Source of the DNA: a virus | Length of the DNA stretch: 47,847 nt | Reading direction: 5' to 3' (one strand) | Virus record (IMG/VR): IMGVR_UViG_3300030007_000008 | Coordinates: 1 to 47,847 of that record | Part shown: one piece after another, positions 15,874 through 23,471 of the stretch | Layout of the letters: each line of letters starts with the position of its first letter | Numbering within the stretch: the first letter of the stretch is position 1 | Program-made: the position numbers and the translations under genes | Notes under the pieces: generated by a model | What the model saw: the letters and a program-made list of their open reading frames with translations, nothing else | Told to the model about the DNA's origin: nothing | Database searches by the model: none

Positions 15874-16739
15874 GCTGCCATTGCAGCGTCGATTGCTCCG
15901 CGTGCTGTGCTGCCCGTTGCAACCGTGCTGCCGTCATAGGTGACGACTGAGAACAGGCCATTGCTCTCGCAGCCTTCGATTGTGTGACCGGAGTCGATAA
16001 GCCAGTCGAGGCGCTGCGTGTCGGTGATTACCGGCTCGCTGAATGGCTTCAGGTGCTTTGCGCTGGCCTTGGTCTTGCCTGCTGCCTTCGCCACCTTTAC
16101 GCCTTCCTGAAGATGCTCTACCGCGCCCGCTCCCTTCTGCTTGATGGCTTTGATAGCGGTAGTTGCCGATACCTCCCCCGCCTTCACCATGTCCTTAATT
16201 GACGTTGGCGCAGCGTGCAGCATGAGCCGGTTATTGAACGTTTCCGTGGCCATGCCGAGACGCCGCTGAATTTCTTGCTCGCTGACGCCAAGCCCCATAA
16301 TCTGCCTGATGATGATTGCCTCTCCGAGCGGGTTTGGCTGCTTGCTGGAATTTCCCAGGATATGCTCGAAATATCGATCAACGTCCGTGGTTCCCTTTTC
16401 CTCATTGATAACCGGAAGGTTTTCAATCGGCATGCCCTCACTGATACAGATAAGCGCAGCGTTGTATCGAGTATGACCGCCGGATAGGTAGAAATAACCA
16501 TCATCGGAAATGGTTCCAAGCAACGTCTTGTCTCGCCGGAACCCGTTAGCCTTGATCTTGTCGGCAATAGAGCGCAAGTGTGCCGGGTAGTCCGGGTCCG
16601 CCTCGCGGTGCGCGTTGAATCCTTCGCGTACACGAATTTTTCCGATGGGCATCATGTACCCGTCAACGCGCCCTTGGCCGTTTGCTGCCTCGCGTAACTG
16701 CTCGCGGTTTCCTGCTACCAGTTCAGCAACTTGGTTCAT
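15870..16739 (-). CDS. ParB/Srx-domain nuclease-like DNA-binding protein
   Basis: 289 residues. The N-terminal ParB fold includes SGGHTRYNAAL (residues 87-96, the ParB box II-type motif), followed by helices with a ParB-like HTH (GLGVSEQEIQRRLGMATETFNNRL). The C-terminal 50 residues (TDTQRLDWLIDSGHTIEG ... STARGAIDAAMAA) form a small domain shared by many phage proteins. No ParA partner is present, so this is not a partition system; ParB-like nucleases or CTP-switch DNA-binding proteins are better models. Confidence 0.8.
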   Translation of the reverse strand: MNQVAELVAGNREQLREAANGQGRVDGYMMPIGKIRVREGFNAHREADPDYPAHLRSIADKIKANGFRRDKTLLGTISDDGYFYLSGGHTRYNAALICISEGMPIENLPVINEEKGTTDVDRYFEHILGNSSKQPNPLGEAIIIRQIMGLGVSEQEIQRRLGMATETFNNRLMLHAAPTSIKDMVKAGEVSATTAIKAIKQKGAGAVEHLQEGVKVAKAAGKTKASAKHLKPFSEPVITDTQRLDWLIDSGHTIEGCESNGLFSVVTYDGSTVATGSTARGAIDAAMAA

Positions 16740-16771
16740 TTCATATTATCCGGTTGTGGTGCATGGTTGAA

Positions 16772-17716
16772 TTACCGTCCGTCGCGAATGAATCGGATCG
16801 CTTCGAGCACATCGGCCACGTTGCGGGGTGACGTGCGGCGCTTGGCTGCGTCGGAAAGGTTCGCGAACACCAATCCATCGTCAGGTAGCACGAACGCCGT
16901 AGCCGCGTGATTTGATGCCTTGGCGATGACTTGCGCCGTCTCGCCGTCCAGAAGGTCAAGCAAGGTTGAATCGAACGATGCGCGAACCGGGCTCACCCGC
17001 GCTACGGATGCGGTCAAAGGCTGATAGCCAGTTCCAACGGAGCGGTTGTCCCACGGGTCGCTTTTCGGCTTTGCCAAAACGGTAGGCACGCTCTCGACTT
17101 CAAAGCCAGCTTCGACGCGCTCCCAACCTGCCGGGACATCGATTATCGGCACTGGATCAAAGCCCTTGATCGGCTCCATGATTTCAGCCTGGACCGGCTT
17201 TGCGGCTTCAATCGCTGCTTGTGCTACGGCAAGCTGTTCGCGCAATTCCCGATTGGCTTTCTCGGTAGCATCGCGCTCTGCCTGCAATGCGGCCTCGCGT
17301 TCGGCGGCAAGACGGCGTTCCTCGGCCAACTCAGCGTCGCGGATTGCTTGGGCCTCTGCCGCCTTACGGTCGGCCTCTTCCTTCGCTTCACGTTCCTTGC
17401 GCAAATCCTCTGCGCGAATCTGCTTGTCGTAATCAAGCTCAAGCTTCGTGAGTTCCTTCGTGATGCGCGCGGCCTCGGCGTCAATCTCGCGGCCAGCTTC
17501 CAGATGCGGAGCTTTCAATTCGACCCGCTTCTTTTCCACGCTAACGCGGTATTCCTTCACTTCGGCGCGGTCGGCGCGGGCCGCCTTCATGCCGACAGTC
17601 GTCTTTACGTCATGCACAACGCCAGTGTGACGCGATTTAAGCGCTTCGAGCGCGGCGTTGATTTCGCTAAAAGGGGCAAGGTTCTGCGACACGCTCGTAT
17701 TCTCTGTTGTGGTCAT
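16772..17716 (-). CDS. Long coiled-coil protein
   Basis: 314 residues from ATG 17716; the longer open frame to 17851 lacks an RBS and overlaps the zinc-protein gene further. A Glu/Ala/Arg-rich coiled coil runs from about residue 50 to 190 (ADRKAAEAQAIRDAELAEERR and similar), followed by a globular C-terminus with DVPAGWERVEAGFEVES. Phage proteins of this build sit near recombination ATPases, and an accessory or SMC-like role is conceivable. The last domain ends RTSPRNVADVLEAIRFI. Confidence 0.7.
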   Translation of the reverse strand: MTTTENTSVSQNLAPFSEINAALEALKSRHTGVVHDVKTTVGMKAARADRAEVKEYRVSVEKKRVELKAPHLEAGREIDAEAARITKELTKLELDYDKQIRAEDLRKEREAKEEADRKAAEAQAIRDAELAEERRLAAEREAALQAERDATEKANRELREQLAVAQAAIEAAKPVQAEIMEPIKGFDPVPIIDVPAGWERVEAGFEVESVPTVLAKPKSDPWDNRSVGTGYQPLTASVARVSPVRASFDSTLLDLLDGETAQVIAKASNHAATAFVLPDDGLVFANLSDAAKRRTSPRNVADVLEAIRFIRDGR

Positions 17717-18011
17717 TTGTGTGTTCCGTCTCGGTTGGTAGGTTTCTGTCCGCAAAGTCTTTGTCGCCGTAGTTTCGTAGTGCGCCATCTGCTCGGTAGT
17801 GGCAATACAAACTGCCCCGTCGATGTTTAAACCAGTACGCCCCGCAAACACATGACAGCTTCGAGTTATCCCGGTTGTTCATCCAGGCATCAACCCGGTA
17901 ACTTCGTTCGCCGCACGTTCGGCACTTCGGTATTATTTCGTACTGCTCGGGAAGAAGTCGCAACACGCTGCGCGTCTCACATTTCCGGCATCTGACGTGC
18001 GTTCTTGCCAC
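17667..18011 (-). CDS. Double zinc-ribbon protein
   Basis: 114 residues, GTG start at 18011 with AGGGGG upstream. Cysteine pairs CRKCETR, CRTCGERSYR, and CVCGAYWF plus a later Cys suggest two zinc ribbons. It overlaps the coiled-coil gene by 50 bp. It is the first gene behind the strong leftward promoter at 18041-18070. Confidence 0.65.
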   Translation of the reverse strand: MARTHVRCRKCETRSVLRLLPEQYEIIPKCRTCGERSYRVDAWMNNRDNSKLSCVCGAYWFKHRRGSLYCHYRADGALRNYGDKDFADRNLPTETEHTNDHNREYERVAEPCPF

Positions 18012-18040
18012 TTCGCCCCCTGTTTCGCTACCGCAAGTGA

Positions 18041-18096
18041 ATACTATCGTTGCGGTAGCATTTGAGTCAAGACTTATTTACTACCTTTTTGGTTGA
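18041..18096 (-). promoter_or_regulatory. Leftward promoter with paired operators
   Basis: Minus-strand -35 TTGACT (18070-18065), 18-bp spacer, -10 TAGTAT (18046-18041). Operator ACTATC-GTTGC-GGTAGC (18043-18059) fills the spacer and -10. A second operator, ACTACC-TTTTT-GGTTGA (18080-18096), is centred 37 bp upstream, the same geometry as at 19578/19604. Confidence 0.8.
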
Positions 18097-18762
18097 TCAG
18101 AATGGAATTTCGTCATCGAATCCATCCGGCGCGTTCGGATGCCCGCTGCTGGTAGTGCGCCGCGAGCCCAAGGATGATGACGCGTTGCCCTTATTCTTAA
18201 CCGGGCGATCACGAAGCAATTCAAGGATCAGCGGATATTTCAGCGCCTGGGTCTTGCGATCCATGATTTCGGACGCGAACAGGTTGTCGGCTTCGCGGAA
18301 CACCGCATTGAGTCGCGTTGACCAACCAAATTCGCCGGTCGGCTTGCCATCCTGCTTTTTCTCATATTCCTCCATGATGAACATGAGGCCGATTTGTTTG
18401 TTCAGCAGTTCGGGAAACTGCAACAGAACCTTTTCTTCGTTCTGCTTTGTGTCTGCGTTCCAGACCTGCGACTTGACCTTGGCTTCGGTCAATTCCTTCA
18501 CGCTCATGCAGGCCATGATTGCAATGAGCAAGCCGTAATCGCCAAGCTTGGTCCCGTCTTCCTTGACGGTGTACACGGTGAAGTTCGCCATATCCCCATC
18601 GTTCCCCTTGAACGAGAACGAGACGCCATGCGTGCCGGTCGTGGCTAGTATCTTTTCGGCCTTGGTGAAAACGCCAGTGAAAGCGCCCTTCACGTCGATA
18701 AAGTGAGTGCGGTTCTCTGCCTTGCGTGCTGCGTCAACTGCATCTTTGGTCAGTGCGTACAT
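18097..18762 (-). CDS. SSB-like recombination/replication protein with DDEIPF tail
   Basis: 221 residues. A folded N-terminal part of about 190 residues is followed by a flexible Ser/Gly/Asn/Pro linker and an acidic tip, DDEIPF, exactly the layout of single-stranded-DNA-binding proteins. It lies directly downstream of a P-loop ATPase, as DUF669-type SSB-like proteins often do. I cannot prove an OB-fold from sequence alone. Binding of phage single strands and recruitment of host PriA/RecO-like partners is inference. Confidence 0.65.
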   Translation of the reverse strand: MYALTKDAVDAARKAENRTHFIDVKGAFTGVFTKAEKILATTGTHGVSFSFKGNDGDMANFTVYTVKEDGTKLGDYGLLIAIMACMSVKELTEAKVKSQVWNADTKQNEEKVLLQFPELLNKQIGLMFIMEEYEKKQDGKPTGEFGWSTRLNAVFREADNLFASEIMDRKTQALKYPLILELLRDRPVKNKGNASSSLGSRRTTSSGHPNAPDGFDDEIPF

Positions 18763-18791
18763 TTGCTATCCTTTGGAACGGTTTAGGCGCT

Positions 18792-19448
18792 TTAGGCCGG
18801 GGTGGTGAGGCTGTAGTAATCCGCGATTGCTGCATCGACGGCGGCCAGATCGTTGGGGATCATGTCGGCATCGAACAAGCCCATAGGGCTCTTTACTGTG
18901 GTGCGTCCGTTGTTCTGCGTCACGAACAGGTGTTCGCGGTCGATCACTTCGGTTTGCAAAACGATGGAAACCATGCCTTCGAGACAAATCTTGTCGTCAA
19001 GCATCTTGCCAATCGTTTTCATCTTGGACTTGCCCGCGTCCGTTTCTTCCGTGTGCGACATGATGTAGACGCGCACGTCACGCGGTAGCTCTGTTGCGGC
19101 GTTGAGAATGTCCCAGGCGTGGCGGCCGATGTCGTTGAACTTGTCGTAGCCCTTTTCATCGTTCCGGCGCATGAACTCGTTGCCCATGATGTATTGGAAG
19201 TCATCCAAAACTATTATCTTCCGGCGCGTGCGCTGCATAGCCGATATTATGTAATCCGCCTTGTCCGACACGAGCATATTGCCCTTCGGGTTTTCGCTGG
19301 ACAGGTAGTCCCAACCCAACGGCTTGCCCTTGAACGGGAGCGACTTTCTAAGCGCCTGTATCAAAAGGGTCTCCGCTGGCGCAAGATTGCGCATAGCGGT
19401 GGACTTTCCTGTCCCGGACACGCCAAGGATAAAAGTTACGGTTGCCAT
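18792..19448 (-). CDS. P-loop ATPase, RecA-fold (Sak4/AAA_24-like)
   Basis: 218 residues. Walker A GVSGTGKS (residues 9-16), Walker B KIIVLDDFQYIMG (Asp82/Asp83), and a sensor-like VYIMSHTEE. Size and motif order fit the short RecA-like Sak4/AAA_24 ATPases of phages, single-strand annealing or strand-exchange proteins that work with a cognate SSB. The gene directly downstream is SSB-like. Together with NinB, Ref and the exonucleases this suggests a complete phage recombination module. Confidence 0.75.
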   Translation of the reverse strand: MATVTFILGVSGTGKSTAMRNLAPAETLLIQALRKSLPFKGKPLGWDYLSSENPKGNMLVSDKADYIISAMQRTRRKIIVLDDFQYIMGNEFMRRNDEKGYDKFNDIGRHAWDILNAATELPRDVRVYIMSHTEETDAGKSKMKTIGKMLDDKICLEGMVSIVLQTEVIDREHLFVTQNNGRTTVKSPMGLFDADMIPNDLAAVDAAIADYYSLTTPA

Positions 19449-19533
19449 GATTTGCCTTTTCGGTAGCTGTTTCGGATTGTTCGCGCTGTTCGTCGTTCTC
19501 GATCTGTTGCTGCCCGCTGTCGTCGTCTTGCAT
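19348..19533 (-). CDS. Possible short overlapping ORF upstream of ATPase
   Basis: A frame starting at ATG 19533 encodes an acidic, Gln-rich N-terminus (QDDDSGQQQIENDEQREQSE) and runs 100 bp into the ATPase gene. The longer start at 19569 lies inside the -10 of the promoter and would not be transcribed from it. It may be only the leader of the ATPase. Confidence 0.25.
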   Translation of the reverse strand: MQDDDSGQQQIENDEQREQSETATEKANHGNRNFYPWRVRDRKVHRYAQSCASGDPFDTGA

Positions 19534-19564
19534 TTCTGCCGCCTGTTTGCGATAACGTGATGAG

Positions 19565-19620
19565 ATCATATCGAAACGATAGTAATTGCGTCAAGAACTA
19601 TTTACTACCGTTTAGGTATT
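19565..19620 (-). promoter_or_regulatory. Leftward promoter with paired operators
   Basis: Minus-strand -35 TTGACG (19594-19589), 18-bp spacer, -10 TATGAT (19570-19565), driving the ATPase/SSB-like pair. One operator (right arm GATAGT, 19578-19583) is in the spacer. The second, ACTACC-GTTTA-GGTATT (19604-19620), is centred 37 bp upstream. Confidence 0.75.
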
Positions 19621-20139
19621 TTATCTCGGCAACCATCCATGAGACTTGTAGGTCGCGTGGAGCTTGGCCGTTGCGGACTTCCCAAGGGCGAGCGCTGCTT
19701 TCTGAACCTTGACGCCCAAGCGGACGGTTACAGTCTTCGAAATGTTGTTCGCCTTCGCAATGTCGCCAAAGCTTGGGCAATACGTTTCTCCGATCATGAA
19801 TTCCCGGTCGATGACTGCGGCGAGCAATGTCGCGTTGGCGTGAAGGTGCGAGAACGCTGCGCAAAGTGTGTCCAGCGCCCCGCGCTTCGCTTCTCCTGCC
19901 CCGTCATAAGTCGCCGTGCACCAAGCCATTTGCGCGGCGCTCAATGCGTCTTGCGTGGCCTTCATTATCCAAACCGCTTGCGCTACCTGATCCAGACGCG
20001 AAAGCTTCCCCTTCTTTTCGGTAGCGTTCGCCGTGGGCTCGTCGTATGACGGGCACTTGATTCCCTCTGCTACTGCGAGATTTTCGAACGAGAACGACAG
20101 ACCGCTATGTACTGAGCCGAAGATACATATTCTTTGCAT
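19621..20139 (-). CDS. Hypothetical protein, possible HTH regulator
   Basis: 172 residues. The C-terminal third, SFGDIAKANNISKTVTVRLGVKVQKAALALG, could be a helix-turn-helix; the middle is an Ala-rich helical region. It begins inside the preceding Cys-rich gene (70-bp overlap) and ends at the operator pair. It may be a late-gene regulator by position, but I do not recognise the family. Confidence 0.6.
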   Translation of the reverse strand: MQRICIFGSVHSGLSFSFENLAVAEGIKCPSYDEPTANATEKKGKLSRLDQVAQAVWIMKATQDALSAAQMAWCTATYDGAGEAKRGALDTLCAAFSHLHANATLLAAVIDREFMIGETYCPSFGDIAKANNISKTVTVRLGVKVQKAALALGKSATAKLHATYKSHGWLPR

Positions 20140-20294
20140 CGCTTTATCATCCTTTTATTTTTTGCGCAGATAGCGCCGTCAAAGACCGGTGTTGCCCCTA
20201 ATGACCACACGCAACCCTTGCAGGTTCGCTCCTCGCGCTCAATCAAAATGTCCAATGGATCGCGGCAATAGTCGCTGCGTCGAAGTTCATCCAT
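20070..20294 (-). CDS. Small Cys-rich protein
   Basis: 74 residues from ATG 20294. It reads DPLDILIEREERTCKGCVWSL ... AICAKNKRMIKRCKEY, resembling small phage proteins with a C..C...C...C zinc-type cluster. It overlaps the HNH gene start region by 8 bp and the next gene by 70 bp; the overlapping tail may not be conserved. Confidence 0.6.
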   Translation of the reverse strand: MDELRRSDYCRDPLDILIEREERTCKGCVWSLGATPVFDGAICAKNKRMIKRCKEYVSSAQYIAVCRSRSKISQ

Positions 20295-20757
20295 AGTTGG
20301 CAAACTCACCGTGGTACTTGTCGGCGGCCGTTTTGTATGCCTCATGAGCCTCGCGGGGAGTGTCAAACAACCCTAGGCTTATGGTTTTTTTGTTGGCTCG
20401 TATTCTGGCTTGCCACCTGAGTGCCTGCCTATGCCACGTAACCCCCTTGTACCCTGACGTATTGTTTTTCTGCGCGGGTCTGTTCCACATATTTTGTGTG
20501 TGAGTCGCGATGCGAAGGTTATAACGCTGGTTGTTGCCGCGAATCATATCCACGTGATCGATTCGCCTAGGGTCGCCCTGCTCAAGGCCCATGATGACGC
20601 GATGCATTGGGATAGTTGATCGCTCGCCCGTCGCGTGGTCTACATATTCTCGAACGGCGTAGCCGTCATCAGCAGCCCATTCGAATGAATTTATCCATTC
20701 GTAATCCGCGTCATCGACTAGGGCGAAATATCCTTTTGTTAGCGGGATTATCTTCAT
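20287..20757 (-). CDS. HNH-AP2 homing endonuclease
   Basis: 156 residues. The HNH core is PMHRVIMGLEQGDPRRIDHVDMIRGNNQRYNLRIATHTQN, followed by an AP2-type DNA-binding domain (SGYKGVTWHRQALRWQARI ... LGLFDTPREAHEAY). This is a free-standing selfish endonuclease inserted in the replication operon between the wHTH and Cys-rich genes. It overlaps the upstream gene by 4 bp, so the insertion has become translationally coupled. Confidence 0.92.
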   Translation of the reverse strand: MKIIPLTKGYFALVDDADYEWINSFEWAADDGYAVREYVDHATGERSTIPMHRVIMGLEQGDPRRIDHVDMIRGNNQRYNLRIATHTQNMWNRPAQKNNTSGYKGVTWHRQALRWQARIRANKKTISLGLFDTPREAHEAYKTAADKYHGEFANYG

Positions 20758-21035
20758 TGGAGGAATAGATCGGGAGCAGCCTTGATTGTCTGGACCGTGC
20801 GGCCGGTGATGGAATCCTTGATCGGATCGCCACGCACCGCCAAGCCCTCGGCTAGTAGCTCGTCAATGCGCGCACAGACTGAGCCAACCATCAGGTCAAG
20901 ATTGCGGGATAACTGAGCACGGCTGAACGATGATTGCCGCATGTCACGCAGGAAGTTGAGTATTGCGATTTGCTGGCGCTGCTTCAAACCACTCGCGCGC
21001 GTTTCTATCAAAGACTCGGCTTTGGTTGATAACAT
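20754..21035 (-). CDS. Winged-helix protein of the replication operon
   Basis: 93 residues from ATG 21035, overlapping the helicase-loader stop by one base. LKQRQQIAILNFLRDMRQSSFSRAQLSRNLDLMVGSVCARIDELLAEGLAV is a clear winged helix of the type that senses or binds DNA. The C-terminal DSITGRTVQTIKA may be the wing. Confidence 0.7.
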   Translation of the reverse strand: MLSTKAESLIETRASGLKQRQQIAILNFLRDMRQSSFSRAQLSRNLDLMVGSVCARIDELLAEGLAVRGDPIKDSITGRTVQTIKAAPDLFLQ

Positions 21036-21805
21036 TACACTTCCCCTATGCTGCGCGCATTGGCGCGGTAACTTTCCCAATCGAAGATGACCACTGACGC
21101 GCGCTCGCGCAGACGGTCGGCTATACGGTCGCCAAGGTATTCAGAGAGAGCCCCCTTATCGAGGTTGGAAATAATGATCGTCGGTCGCGCATTGCGATAA
21201 CGCCGGTCGATAACGTTTGTCAGGTGGCCGCGCACGTCATCGGTAGCGCCCTGGATGCCGATTTCATCCAGCACCAAGAGGTCGATAGCGCCGTATGCGT
21301 CCATCATGGCCGTGGTGCTCGTCTCCGCGTCACGGCGCATGCAGTCTCGCATGCGGGTAACGAGGTCGTATGCGGTCTCGTACATGACAGAGTGACCGAA
21401 CGCCATTGCGTGGTGAGCAATGGCAACTGCCAAATGCGTTTTTCCTGTCCCGATGCCTCCAATGAAAGTAAGCGACGCGCCAGTCTTCAGGTGCGAGCGG
21501 AACCCGTCTGCGAACCGCTGAGCCTTCACAAGCGCCGTTTGCATCACTGGCGTATCGGCCCGGTAGCTGTCGAACGTCCGGTTAGCAAATCCTCGCGGGA
21601 TGCCCGACTGCGCAAACCGCTTCTCGATGCGCGCCTGCCGCTCTGCCGCTTCCTTAGCCGCGTTCGTCACTGCCAGCGCATCGGCTTCAGCGCGAGCGCA
21701 CAGCAAGCAATGCTCGCCCTTCACGACAACCGCGCCGCGAAACATGATCGGCTTGGCCTCGTAATCGCCATGCGTCGGGCAGTTAAGAATCTTGGTGTCG
21801 GTCAT
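21035..21805 (-). CDS. DnaC-like helicase loader (AAA+ ATPase)
   Basis: 256 residues. An N-terminal zinc knuckle (CPTHGDY ... CLLCARA) is followed by IPRGFANRTFDSY, Walker A GGIGTGKT (116-123), Walker B LLVLDEIG (Asp180/Glu181) and a sensor region TIIISNLDKG. This is the DnaC/IstB-type loader that delivers host DnaB to the phage origin. It is directly downstream of the O-like initiator, the lambda O/P arrangement. Confidence 0.9.
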   Translation of the reverse strand: MTDTKILNCPTHGDYEAKPIMFRGAVVVKGEHCLLCARAEADALAVTNAAKEAAERQARIEKRFAQSGIPRGFANRTFDSYRADTPVMQTALVKAQRFADGFRSHLKTGASLTFIGGIGTGKTHLAVAIAHHAMAFGHSVMYETAYDLVTRMRDCMRRDAETSTTAMMDAYGAIDLLVLDEIGIQGATDDVRGHLTNVIDRRYRNARPTIIISNLDKGALSEYLGDRIADRLRERASVVIFDWESYRANARSIGEV

Positions 21806-21817
21806 TTTTCGCAGTGC

Positions 21818-22597
21818 TTAAAAAGGAATGTCGCCGGATTGATTGCTTCCGTAGTTCATCGATTTTAGATCATATGCTCTAGACTGTCCAACCATTTTGG
21901 TAGTATTTGATTTCGAGCGAGTGGGGGCATACAAGCCTTGATAACCTCCTGCTATCGAGTGGTCGATGACTTCAAGCGGCTCGTATCCTTCCTCGCGGTA
22001 CGCAACCAGCTTTGTAAGGCATTGTTCAACAGAAAGACCCGTCATCGTCTTTCCGATCTGCTTGCGGTGCTGGACCCACTTCTCCCAAACTTCAACGGCG
22101 AGCCATTCAGGAAGAATCGCTTGCACGTCCGACATCCGAGCGGCCCGCTTAGTCTTCTTTAAAGCTTTTACAGTCTTAGTTTCTAAGTCAGTATTAACTA
22201 GTGGCGGAATTTCCCGATCTGGGTTTTCCCTGTTTGGGAAATTCCCGTTCTGCTGATCTGATAGCAAATCGGGATTTTCCCGTTCTGCTGATTCTTCCTC
22301 TTGGCGCTCGTCGTAGACCATGTAGTCAAGCGTTCCGTCGCGGTGCTTGTGCTTGGTCATGTACCCCGCGTTCAGCAGTTCCTTGATGATTGAGTAGACG
22401 CCATCCTTGCCAACGTTCTTGGGCGTGGCCGGGAGGGTGAAATTTACAAGTGCCTCAACGCACACGCGCCATTCGTCGGGCTTGGCGAGCAGGAACACGA
22501 GCATTCCTTTCGCCGCCCATGAAATGCCCGGATCATTGGCGAGCGAGTTTTCCAGCATGTAGAACCCACGTGACTTTTGCTTTGAACGAACGATCAT
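21818..22597 (-). CDS. Lambda O-like replication initiator with SGDIPF tail
   Basis: 259 residues. The N-terminal winged helix (SRGFYMLENSLANDPGISWAAKGMLVFLLAKPDEW ... GVYSIIKELLNAGYM) is typical of phage O/DnaD-like initiators. A low-complexity middle (NPDLLSDQQNGNFPNRENPD) is encoded by DNA iterons, and the C-terminal domain probably contacts the loader. It ends SGDIPF, an SSB-like tip. Its start overlaps the Cro-like gene by 4 bp. Confidence 0.82.
   Translation of the reverse strand: MIVRSKQKSRGFYMLENSLANDPGISWAAKGMLVFLLAKPDEWRVCVEALVNFTLPATPKNVGKDGVYSIIKELLNAGYMTKHKHRDGTLDYMVYDERQEEESAERENPDLLSDQQNGNFPNRENPDREIPPLVNTDLETKTVKALKKTKRAARMSDVQAILPEWLAVEVWEKWVQHRKQIGKTMTGLSVEQCLTKLVAYREEGYEPLEVIDHSIAGGYQGLYAPTRSKSNTTKMVGQSRAYDLKSMNYGSNQSGDIPF
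21891..21904 (-). promoter_or_regulatory. Operator inside 3' end of initiator gene
   Basis: ACC-ATTTT-GGTAGT, followed by ATTTGATTTC, the same form as the sites before the Ref and pentapeptide genes. It lies within the coding sequence of the initiator, about 90 bp upstream of the helicase loader start. Confidence 0.5.
22148..22292. other. Candidate replication origin: four iterons plus AT-rich tract
   Basis: Four imperfect repeats of TTTTCCCGTTCTGCTGAT lie in the same orientation at about 22209, 22223, 22240 and 22274; the last two share 16-17 identical bases. An AT-rich tract (22148-22203) flanks them on one side. The position inside the initiator gene between its two domains mirrors the lambda origin in O. 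Confidence 0.65.
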
Positions 22598-22851
22598 GCG
22601 GATTTCTCCGCTATCTTCGGCGCATTGGCCTCCATAAGCTCGGTTACGCCCAGGTTGTGCCCGGTCATTTCGAGCGCTGCGGCCGACAGTTCCTTAGCCA
22701 GATCGTAGCCAGGACGCTTCCGGCCGTGCTTGATGTGCTCGAAGTAGGAGAATTTCGTTCCGGCCCTCTCGCACACCTTGGTTACAATTTCCGTTCCGAC
22801 TGCGTGCCAGAACTCCATTGCGCTGATCGCTTTCTTTTGCTTGGTAGCCAT
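22594..22851 (-). CDS. Cro-like HTH protein
   Basis: 85 residues, divergent from the repressor. VGTEIVTKVCERAGTKFSYFEHIKHGRKRPGYDLAKELSAAALEMTG is a helix-turn-helix of the XRE/Cro type. It is the first gene of the leftward replication operon, as expected for Cro. Start ATG 22851 follows GAGGAG. Confidence 0.75.
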   Translation of the reverse strand: MATKQKKAISAMEFWHAVGTEIVTKVCERAGTKFSYFEHIKHGRKRPGYDLAKELSAAALEMTGHNLGVTELMEANAPKIAEKSA

Positions 22852-22875
22852 AAACTCCTCGTTTAGTTACGAAAT

Positions 22876-23003
22876 ACCACCATTATGGTAGTCTACTTTC
22901 GCGGACAAAAGCAAGCGCGGAACGGACGCGCCGCTTTGTTGCGTGGCTTATTCGTATCTTTATGGTATGGTTCTATTTATCGAATAACTACCAACGAAGG
23001 CAG
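22876..23003. promoter_or_regulatory. Immunity operator region (three sites) between cro-like and repressor genes
   Basis: ACCACC-ATTAT-GGTAGT (22876-22892), a degenerate GTATC-TTTAT-GGTATG (22953-22969), and a half-site ACTACC-AACGA-AGGCAG (22987-23003). A leftward -10 (CATAAT) lies within the first. A rightward -10 (TATGGT, -35 TTGCGT at 16 bp) lies within the second. Three operators in a divergent repressor/cro gap parallel lambda OR. Confidence 0.65.
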
Positions 23004-23007
23004 CGTC

Positions 23008-23385
23008 ATGGACGTTTACCATATCCGCTTCAAAAACTATCAATTTCTATTTGACAGGTTCAAGGAATCCGTTTGGCGAGAGTGGCCTGGCGAGCCCGAA
23101 CACGGAATGTTGCGCCGGTTCGGAACTCGCCTGGACATCAGCGAAGCCTACATGTCTCACCTGAACACGCAGTACAAGCCTATCGGCACGCGCATGGCCC
23201 GTAAGATCGAAGCTGCGCTAAAGCTACCGGCCGGGTGGATGGATCAGGATCACGACAACGGAGCGCCACGCACGCCCGACGAAGCAGACTTCGTGAAAGC
23301 GGCCGTCGAGCTATATCGTCAAAGTCCGAACGAAGCGCAAGCCGCACTAATTCAAGCACTTACGAAAAAGATGCTGGATAGCTAG
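23008..23385 (+). CDS. CI-like HTH repressor lacking the S24 peptidase domain
   Basis: 125 residues from ATG 23008; the longer frame from 22885 would cover the operators. RRFGTRLDISEAYMSHLNTQYKPIGTRMARKIEAALKLPAGWMDQDH is the usual HTH plus hinge of Burkholderia/Pseudomonas CI-type repressors. Instead of the self-cleaving LexA-like domain it ends in a 40-residue helical segment (DEADFVKAAVELYRQSPNEAQAALIQALTKKML). RecA-driven autocleavage is therefore impossible, and induction must use another route. Confidence 0.8.
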   Translation: MDVYHIRFKNYQFLFDRFKESVWREWPGEPEHGMLRRFGTRLDISEAYMSHLNTQYKPIGTRMARKIEAALKLPAGWMDQDHDNGAPRTPDEADFVKAAVELYRQSPNEAQAALIQALTKKMLDS

Positions 23386-23442
23386 CACAATTGTCCATGT
23401 TTTGATCTGTCGAATATAGGGAATAATACCCGTAACATCTAG

Positions 23443-23471
23443 TTACCCATTTACTACCAATTAGGTATAAT
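23443..23471 (+). promoter_or_regulatory. Rightward promoter overlapped by operator
   Basis: -35 TTACCC (23443-23448), 17-bp spacer, consensus -10 TATAAT (23466-23471). The operator ACTACC-AATTA-GGTATA (23453-23469) covers the spacer and -10, so the operator-binding protein should block it. It drives the 60-residue ORF. Confidence 0.75.

Noticed and set aside
15870-16739. ParABS partition system
   Set aside because: Only a ParB-like protein is present. No ParA ATPase gene or centromere-like repeat array lies nearby, and an integrase is encoded.
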